This document shows positions 26,470 through 31,094 of a stretch of DNA of 31,094 nt, in pieces; position 1 is the stretch's first letter, and each line of letters opens with the position of its first letter. This stretch comes from Myxococcota bacterium. Its GTDB lineage: Bacteria; Myxococcota_C; UBA6777. A model generated the notes under the pieces. It saw only the letters and a program-made list of their open reading frames with translations, searched no databases and was not told where the DNA came from. Where the stretch lies: the NCBI GenBank assembly GCA_963169055.1, contig CAUJFU010000364.1, positions 1 through 31,094 on the forward strand, given 5' to 3'. The position numbers were made by a program, and so were the translations under genes.

Positions 26470-26797
26470 CCAAATCTCCTATCCACGGCAAGATGCGCAG
26501 ACCCAATCCGCGACGCCGCGCAACATACCAAAACCCTCCCCCAAAAGCAAACCAACCCTCCCGCCTGAGTTCTATCGAATGGACACGGTTGACAAAAACC
26601 CCGTGTTCGCGACACTCCAAGCGGCAGGGATGTTTGTTTGAAAAACCTCTGATCTCTCCGCCAAGTCGGGGTCAAGGGAGCCGCGCTCCCTTGCAGGGCG
26701 TGGGGTTCCAACCCCACAAAACAAGTCCAAACTGCGTAAGTCCTCTCAGACAGGGCAGTCCCATCTTCGTTCTTTTGACTTCCTCAAGGAGTATCCG
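26470..26797. other. 328-bp divergent intergenic region (xfp / membrane protein gene)
   Basis: Bases next to xfp (26470-26590) show nothing clear; repeat E fills 26593-26720. The last part carries CAAGGAG before the next gene's ATG. Promoters for both genes must lie here, possibly inside or beside the repeat. Confidence 0.5.
26593..26720 (+). repeat. Dispersed structured repeat, copy E
   Basis: Full copy: ACCCCGTGTTCGCG, CAAGCGGCAG, GATCTCTCCGCC, GTCGGGGTCAAGGGA, then the perfect stems CAAGGGA/TCCCTTG and GTGGGGTT/AACCCCAC. Confidence 0.92.
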
Positions 26798-27319
26798 ATG
26801 TCTTGGCTCGCACGCTTTTGGCAACAACCCTGCAAACCCTACCGCAACTTTCAGATCGCCTTTACGCTGATCACCCTCAACTTTTTTCTCCCCGCCATCT
26901 CCTACGCGGTCGCCCCTGAGATCGCAGCCGCCGAGTTCCAGCGCATCAATCAGATCCTTGGGGGCGCGCTCTACAACTTCCCCGAAGCAAGCAGCCGTGT
27001 CTGGCGCTATCTCGGCGCTGCCAACGTCATGACGCTCGCCCTGATGTGCTTTCTCATGCAATGGGATCTGCGGAAATACCGTGTCCTTCTTTTTCCTCTC
27101 TTCTTCCTCAAATCCTACAATGCCACCCTTTTCCTTTTTGGCTATATCGCAGCCCCCCAATATCCGGCCTTTCTTGCGGTGGCTCTCTTTGATTACGCGA
27201 CCAGTTTTGCTTTTTGGTTCTTTTCTACCCGCGCCCATCGGGCCATCCAATCGTTCGACGATGTACAACTTGTCCCACAACCCGCGCCCTCAAATGCAAC
27301 CTCCCTGTCAAGCAAATGA
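26798..27319 (+). CDS. Hypothetical multi-pass membrane protein
   Basis: 173 residues; the ATG follows CAAGGAG at a good distance. Four hydrophobic stretches are visible: about residues 18-38 (FQIAFTLITLNFFLPAISYA), 74-88 (ANVMTLALMCFLM), 95-115 (VLLFPLFFLKSYNATLFLFG) and 121-142 (PAFLAVALFDYATSFAFWFF). The short polar C-terminus ends in a Ser-rich tail. I do not recognise a named family. It is the first of three plus-strand genes with gaps of 66 and 36 bp leading to the GMC oxidoreductase, so a role near that membrane-linked oxidase is possible. Coding status is supported by the SD and the coherent helix pattern. Confidence 0.75.
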   Translation: MSWLARFWQQPCKPYRNFQIAFTLITLNFFLPAISYAVAPEIAAAEFQRINQILGGALYNFPEASSRVWRYLGAANVMTLALMCFLMQWDLRKYRVLLFPLFFLKSYNATLFLFGYIAAPQYPAFLAVALFDYATSFAFWFFSTRAHRAIQSFDDVQLVPQPAPSNATSLSSK

Positions 27320-27362
27320 CACAAAGCCCGTCTAATCTCGCCGAGAGGCCGTCGACTTTGTG
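27320..27362 (+). promoter_or_regulatory. Intercistronic inverted repeat CACAAAG...CTTTGTG
   Basis: It starts directly after the upstream stop codon: CACAAAG (27320-27326) pairs perfectly with CTTTGTG (27356-27362), and an inner CTCGCCGAG forms a small second stem. There is no T-run, so it is more likely an mRNA-processing or stability hairpin than a terminator. GATCATCA occurs on both sides of the following AAAGGAG. Confidence 0.5.
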
Positions 27363-27385
27363 ATCATCAAAGGAGCGCGATCATC

Positions 27386-27847
27386 ATGCAACATTGGAGT
27401 CAGCACGAAAAACATTGGGGCATGGCGCTGTTTGGCGCGATCATCCCACCGCATCCCCAACAAACACTGCTTTCTTTCTATCAAGTCGAAACATCGGGGT
27501 TTTGGGAACGCTTTTCCCGCGTCGCACCTGCTCAACTGCGTTGGGGATTGCGTGCAGGCGTCTGGATCTTTACATGGCTACCGCTTTTCCTACCGCGCTT
27601 TCGGGGCCGTTTTCACCGCCTATCGAGCGAAGCTCAAACCCAATTCCTCTACACCATGGCCGACTCTCGCTCCTTTGTCTTGAGACAGATCGCCGTCACG
27701 CTCAAACTCTTTGCTTGCTTTGCTTACCTTCACGACCCTATTGTGCGCGATCAAGTGACCCGATTGGCCGATCAGTCGATCTCTAGCGCTCAGATCTCGA
27801 CCCGTCTGGCCCCCAAAAAAGCGGATGGCTCGACCCCTGCGCATTAG
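27386..27847 (+). CDS. Small protein resembling the N-terminal region of fatty-alcohol oxidases
   Basis: 153 residues; AAAGGAG lies about 10 bases before the ATG. The middle reads RFRGRFHRLSSEAQTQFLYT, then SRSFVLRQIAVTLKLFACFA and YLHDPIVRDQ. A similar pattern (F..LS...R...L..W..S....LR...K.LK.L....Y.D) precedes the FAD domain in long-chain alcohol oxidases and in short proteins beside bacterial GMC oxidoreductases; this is from family memory. One hydrophobic stretch (about 58-70, VWIFTWLPLFLP) could dip into the membrane. Its place 36 bp before the GMC gene supports a partner or subunit role, for example membrane docking of the oxidase. No catalytic motif is seen. Confidence 0.7.
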   Translation: MQHWSQHEKHWGMALFGAIIPPHPQQTLLSFYQVETSGFWERFSRVAPAQLRWGLRAGVWIFTWLPLFLPRFRGRFHRLSSEAQTQFLYTMADSRSFVLRQIAVTLKLFACFAYLHDPIVRDQVTRLADQSISSAQISTRLAPKKADGSTPAH

Positions 27848-27883
27848 CCTCCCCCTTCCTCTGTCTGCGGCTTTTCCCGCTGT

Positions 27884-29410
27884 GTGAGTCAGAACTTGTA
27901 CGAATCTTATTCAGCAAACCTCTTTGACGGTAGCCTTCTCAAAAAAACGCACACCGAACAAGCCGATGCTGTCGTGGTCGGTAGCGGACCGGGAGGGGCA
28001 ACTGTCGCACGAGACCTCGCTGGCGCTGGATTGCGCGTCGTCTTGATCGAAGAAGGCCGCTTGTGGCTCCCCCAAGACTTCCCTGCTGACGCATGGACTG
28101 CCAACGCCGAGCTTTACCGCAACGTCGGCGCAACCCTCGCGATGGGCAACCTCCCCATACCGCTCGTCCAAGGTTGTGCTGTCGGCGGAACCTCCGTCAT
28201 CAACGGAGCCATCTCATGGCGGCTCCCCCAAGATATCCACCAAGAATGGCTTGCGACTGATCCTGCCCTTGAACAAAGCATCGGATGGACCGCCCTCTCC
28301 GAAGCCATGGATCGCGTGGAATCCGATCTGCACATCCATCCAACCCCTCCCGAGATCAGCGGACCCAACAACCTTCTGCTCGGCAAAGGAGCAGATGCCC
28401 TTGGGATCGCACATCGCCCGATATACCGCAATGTTAAAGGATGCCGTGGCCTTGGCCGTTGTATGCAAGGATGCCCCGAAGGCCACAAGATGAGTATGGA
28501 TCGCACTTATATCCCCGAAGCACTCGCCCACAACGCCCGCCTTTTCTACTCCACCACAGCCCTCCGCGTCCTCCATCAAGACGGAAAAGCCCAAGGCATC
28601 CAAGCCATCACCAAAGCAGGCGCAAATCTCCGCGTCCTCGCACCCCGCGTTGTTCTCGCCGCAGGAGCGCTACACTCCCCTCTCCTGCTATGGAAAAGCC
28701 GCCTGCGCCACCCCTCACTCGGACAAGGCTTCCAATGCCACCCGGGCGTCGGCATCACAGGCCGCTTCCCCAACCCCGTCCGCATGTGGGAAGGGGCCAC
28801 CCAAGGCCACGAAGTCATCGGACTCCGACACGAGGGCATCAAGATCGAAGCCCTTGGCTTTGATATGGCCTTTGTCGCCTCTCGCCTCAAAAGCTTTGGC
28901 CCCGCATTGACCGACGATATCGCCAACCTTGTCTTCTGGTCCAACTGGGGCGCTGCTATCCGCGCCGAAGCACGCGGCAGCGTCCGACCTTCTTGGCGCG
29001 GTCAACCTCATGTCCGCTTTTCTCTCACCCAAAACGACCTCTTCAAAATTCGCCGTGGCATCCGCGTAATGGCCGAGATCATGCTCGCAGCAGGCGCAAC
29101 CGCCGTTTATCCCGGTATCTACGGCTGGCACGACAAACTCTCTGACCCCGCGCCTCTCGCCCACCTCGAACAAGAAGTCCCCCTCCATCCCAAGCGCTTT
29201 AACGCCCTTGCCACCCATCTCTTCGGCACTTGCCGCCTCGGCAGCAACCCCCAACTCGCTGTCCTCGATCCCTTCTTTCAATCCTATACCACCCAAGGAC
29301 TTTTTGTCTCCGATGCCAGCGTCTTCCCCTCCAACACAGGCGTAAACCCCCAAACCTCCATCATCGCACTCGCCCATCTCTGCGCACTCGCCATCCTTCA
29401 ACGCACCTGA
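27884..29410 (+). CDS. GMC-type FAD-dependent oxidoreductase (long-chain alcohol oxidase-like)
   Basis: 508 residues. The FAD dinucleotide motif GSGPGGATVA is at 33-42, with the acidic end VVLIEEG at 52-58. The second signature GCAVGGTSVINGAISWR lies at about 97-113. A Cys cluster CRGLGRCMQGCPEGHKMSMD (187-206) is typical of the fatty-alcohol-oxidase branch. The C-terminal active-site region has THLFGTCRLG, and FVSDASVFPSNTGVNPQTSI closes the FAD site. It should oxidise an alcohol with FAD; substrate and final electron acceptor are unknown. The start is the weak point: GTG at 27884 has no clear SD, and translation may depend on the gene 36 bp upstream. The bacterial protein lacks the N-terminal region of plant enzymes, which here may be the separate preceding protein. 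Confidence 0.9.
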   Translation: MSQNLYESYSANLFDGSLLKKTHTEQADAVVVGSGPGGATVARDLAGAGLRVVLIEEGRLWLPQDFPADAWTANAELYRNVGATLAMGNLPIPLVQGCAVGGTSVINGAISWRLPQDIHQEWLATDPALEQSIGWTALSEAMDRVESDLHIHPTPPEISGPNNLLLGKGADALGIAHRPIYRNVKGCRGLGRCMQGCPEGHKMSMDRTYIPEALAHNARLFYSTTALRVLHQDGKAQGIQAITKAGANLRVLAPRVVLAAGALHSPLLLWKSRLRHPSLGQGFQCHPGVGITGRFPNPVRMWEGATQGHEVIGLRHEGIKIEALGFDMAFVASRLKSFGPALTDDIANLVFWSNWGAAIRAEARGSVRPSWRGQPHVRFSLTQNDLFKIRRGIRVMAEIMLAAGATAVYPGIYGWHDKLSDPAPLAHLEQEVPLHPKRFNALATHLFGTCRLGSNPQLAVLDPFFQSYTTQGLFVSDASVFPSNTGVNPQTSIIALAHLCALAILQRT

Positions 29411-29450
29411 CACCCACCCCAACGACTCGTCCGCTTGTTTCTTTTGAGAA

Positions 29451-29478
29451 TTGACTTTTTGTTATTTTTCTCTAAAGT
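29451..29478 (+). promoter_or_regulatory. Possible sigma-70-type promoter
   Basis: TTGACT (29451-29456) is followed after 16 bases by TAAAGT (29473-29478) within an unusually AT-rich stretch, about 110 bases before the DUF5685-like ATG. It matches the consensus at five of six and four of six positions. It is the only convincing promoter-like pair I found in the window. Confidence 0.45.
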
Positions 29479-29586
29479 CAGTCTGTCTTGTGTAAAAAAT
29501 CCGATGCTTTGGTGGCAACAGAGAGTCCGACAGCCACACCAAAACGCTCCCCAATACAGCATTCTCAAAGACAAGGACATACAACC

Positions 29587-30969
29587 ATGCAAGGTTTTCT
29601 CAAACCCCGCTGCGGCGAGATGTCACAAAAAGACGCCCGATTGTATTTCCATAGCTACTGCGGCTTATGTCAGCAATTGCGAAAAGACTATGGACTTTGG
29701 GCTCGTTTGCTCACAAATCGAGAAGCTCTACTCTTACAACTCCTCTACGAAGCGCATCAAGAACAGCCCCCCCCTGTCGAGATGATCCGATGCCCCGTCA
29801 AATGGCAAAAACACCCTGCTCGCGCTCATCCCGAGGCCGCTTCTTTTGCCGCTGCTGTTTCTGTCTTGCTTTTCTGGGTCAAACTCTCTGACTTCCTAAT
29901 GGATTACAAAGGCTTTTTTCGCCCTATAATCCGCATCCTTGGCCACCTTTGCCTCTGGCTCACAAAAAAGAAAATCCAAAAAGCCGAACAAACACTTGAG
30001 CATCTGCACTTCCAAACACGACAACTCTACGAAACGTTCCAAGAACAACAGCGCTTAGAAGCCCAACAAACACTCCCCCTCGAAGAAAGCTCCCGCCCCT
30101 CAGCCCAAAGCCTTGGCGTGCTTTCCGCACACATCGCCATCATGACAGGACGCCCTGATCTCCAAGAAACCTATATCCAAGTCGGCCAAGGGCTTGGACG
30201 GATCATCTACTTGCTCGACGCCAAACAAGATCTCCCAAAAGACCAAATACGCGGCGACTTTAACGCCATCCTCGCAGACCCAGCCGCAAACAACCTCTCA
30301 CCCTCACACTCTCTGCCCGCCTCCGCCGCACATCGCTCCATCAACTCCCCCAAGCTCTCTTCTTTGCTCGAACACACCTACCTCGATCTCTCTGCTCGCT
30401 TCAACGGCCTACCCTTTCTTCACCACCAACCCATCCTCCACAACCTGATCCACACCACGCTCAAACGCTGGATCTTCCCTTCTTCTTTGCCTTCCCACGT
30501 CTGCCCTCCCAAACGACATAACCCAACCTTTGCCTGTGGTAACTGCAATTGTGACTGCGGTAGCGGTGGCGGCGATTGCTGCGGTGGCGGTGGCGGCGAT
30601 TGCTGCGATTGCTGCGATTGCTGCGATAGCAAAGACAGCAAAGATAGCAAAGATAGCAAAAGCAGCGGTAGAAGCGGTAGCAGCAGTGGTAGCAGCAGTG
30701 GTAGCAGCAGTGGCGGTTTCTGTAATTTCTGCAATTTCTGTGATGGTAAAAATCAGGAAAAAGAACATTTCGATTCGGATCAATACTTCTCTGATGATTC
30801 ATCATTCTGCAATTTCTGTGATGGTAAAAATCAGGAAAAAAAACATTTCGATTCGGCTCAAGACTTCTCTGATGATTCATCAAAAAGAAACACTTTGCTC
30901 CTCTTTTTGTTTTTCGTTTTGGCTATTTATTCTTATATTGCACTTTTCGGATGGCGTTGGCCTTGGTAG
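29587..30969 (+). CDS. DUF5685-like protein with Cys-rich and repeat tail and C-terminal membrane anchor
   Basis: 460 residues from the ATG at 29587 (AAGGA 9-10 bases before). The N-terminus MQGFLKPRCGEMS, then ARLYFHSYCGLCQQLRKDYG with Cys25 and Cys28, matches the opening of DUF5685 proteins. GRIIYLLDAKQDLPKD followed by GDFNAI (204-227) matches their DA..D motif. The function of the family is unknown to me. Residues 317-346 are a Cys cluster (CGNCNCDCG, DCCGG, DCCDCCDCCD) suited to metal binding. Then come SKD repeats, SGSS repeats, and two 26-residue repeats starting FCNFCDGKNQEK and ending FSDDSS (379-404 and 405-430). A hydrophobic helix (about 436-455) ends the chain. The tail could be surface-exposed or a metal store; this is speculative. 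Confidence 0.78.
   Translation: MQGFLKPRCGEMSQKDARLYFHSYCGLCQQLRKDYGLWARLLTNREALLLQLLYEAHQEQPPPVEMIRCPVKWQKHPARAHPEAASFAAAVSVLLFWVKLSDFLMDYKGFFRPIIRILGHLCLWLTKKKIQKAEQTLEHLHFQTRQLYETFQEQQRLEAQQTLPLEESSRPSAQSLGVLSAHIAIMTGRPDLQETYIQVGQGLGRIIYLLDAKQDLPKDQIRGDFNAILADPAANNLSPSHSLPASAAHRSINSPKLSSLLEHTYLDLSARFNGLPFLHHQPILHNLIHTTLKRWIFPSSLPSHVCPPKRHNPTFACGNCNCDCGSGGGDCCGGGGGDCCDCCDCCDSKDSKDSKDSKSSGRSGSSSGSSSGSSSGGFCNFCNFCDGKNQEKEHFDSDQYFSDDSSFCNFCDGKNQEKKHFDSAQDFSDDSSKRNTLLLFLFFVLAIYSYIALFGWRWPW
30727..30882 (+). repeat. Two 78-bp direct repeats in the DUF5685-like gene
   Basis: Units begin TTCTGCAATTTCTGTGATGG at 30727 and 30805 and differ at only a few bases (GAA/AAA, GAT/GCT, TAC/GAC). Each encodes 26 residues starting FCNFCDG. 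A partial third FCN unit precedes them. Just upstream (30590-30720) lie shorter in-frame repeats of TGCTGCGAT, AGCAAAGA(C/T) and AGCAGCAGTGGT. Confidence 0.93.
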
Positions 30970-30998
30970 CTTACCTCTTACGGGAAGGCTCCCAGAAG

Positions 30999-31019
30999 CC
31001 CAACGCCTTTAGGCTTGGG
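30999..31019. terminator. Stem-loop between convergent genes
   Basis: CCCAA-c-GCC (30999-31007), loop TTTA, GGC-TTGGG (31012-31019): eight pairs with one bulged C. It lies between the DUF5685-like stop and the predicted stop of a minus-strand gene. No T-run follows on either strand, so its role as a terminator is only plausible. Confidence 0.4.
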
Positions 31020-31023
31020 TAGC

Positions 31024-31094
31024 TCACGAAAACAACGATGCCTCAAAGCTTTCGCGCTGCTGCTTCCAAAAAGCCTCGCCGCCCTCCGAAGACA
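31024..31094 (-). CDS. C-terminal end of an unidentified minus-strand gene (partial)
   Basis: Reading in from the window edge, one minus frame gives SSEGGEAFWKQQRESFEAS then LFS plus TGA at 31024. The other two minus frames look less protein-like or stop in the same stretch. Only about 22 residues are visible, so no family can be named. A convergent gene end here fits the stem-loop just downstream. Confidence 0.4.
   Translation of the reverse strand, partial: SSEGGEAFWKQQRESFEASLFS

Noticed and set aside
7571-26720. A conserved peptide encoded by the dispersed repeats (PTPxKGxxxLDPV...RTRGF on the reverse strand)
   Set aside because: The peptides look similar in several copies, but the matching parts fall in different frames between copies because of small insertions or deletions, and conservation is better explained by the DNA stems.
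29600-30969. CRISPR-like array suggested by repeated units in the DUF5685-like gene
   Set aside because: The units are in-frame coding repeats of varying length with no spacers of constant size.

Overview
The window looks like chromosomal DNA of a Gram-negative bacterium with a complex, predatory or social type of gene set. It encodes a Hanks-type Ser/Thr kinase, a PEGA-domain envelope protein, cysteine-module lipoproteins and an alpha-2-macroglobulin lipoprotein carrying an OmpA-like domain. This combination suggests Myxococcota or a related former deltaproteobacterial lineage, but that is inference from gene content only. No rRNA, tRNA, CRISPR array, phage or transposase gene was seen.

Layout. 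(1) Positions 1-5528, minus strand: a compact run transcribed as BASS-type transporter, gamma-glutamyltransferase-like enzyme, MurB, then a Ser/Thr kinase that leaves the window. Gaps are 50 and 31 bp, followed by a 1-bp TGATG overlap. (2) 5945-8205: a DUF2254 membrane protein (+) converging on an unrecognised acidic-tailed protein (-). (3) 8420-10984, plus: a TetR-like regulator and a SpoIID-type lytic transglycosylase, 3 bp apart. The transglycosylase converges on a GNAT acetyltransferase, and their TAG stops share one CTAG. (4) 10981-18591, minus: GNAT, a PhyH-type dioxygenase, a polysaccharide deacetylase, a beta-helix lipoprotein, a small paralogous lipoprotein and a PEGA-domain protein. 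A possible gene remnant lies upstream of the PEGA gene. (5) 19077-24041, plus: a very large alpha-2-macroglobulin with a thioester motif and an inserted OmpA-like domain. It converges on phosphoketolase (24106-26469, minus). (6) 26798-29410, plus: a membrane protein, a small protein resembling the N-terminal part of fatty-alcohol oxidases, and a GMC oxidoreductase. (7) 29587-30969, plus: a DUF5685-like protein with a Cys-rich, Ser/Asp repeat tail and a C-terminal membrane anchor, then a stem-loop and the end of a convergent gene.

Themes. Many genes concern the envelope or peptidoglycan: MurB, SpoIID, deacetylase, PEGA protein, lipoproteins and the A2M-OmpA fusion. Two layers of repetition run through the window. 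One is a roughly 125-bp dispersed element with three stems, in four full copies plus one partial copy. The other is a set of in-frame short tandem repeats inside at least five genes. In addition, two genes have in-frame duplications of their 3' ends, so the same C-terminal peptide plus stop appears twice.

The most novel-looking items are the A2M protein with an OmpA-like domain in the bait-region position, the structured dispersed element, and the duplicated gene ends. Start sites were chosen from Shine-Dalgarno matches and are stated for each gene.
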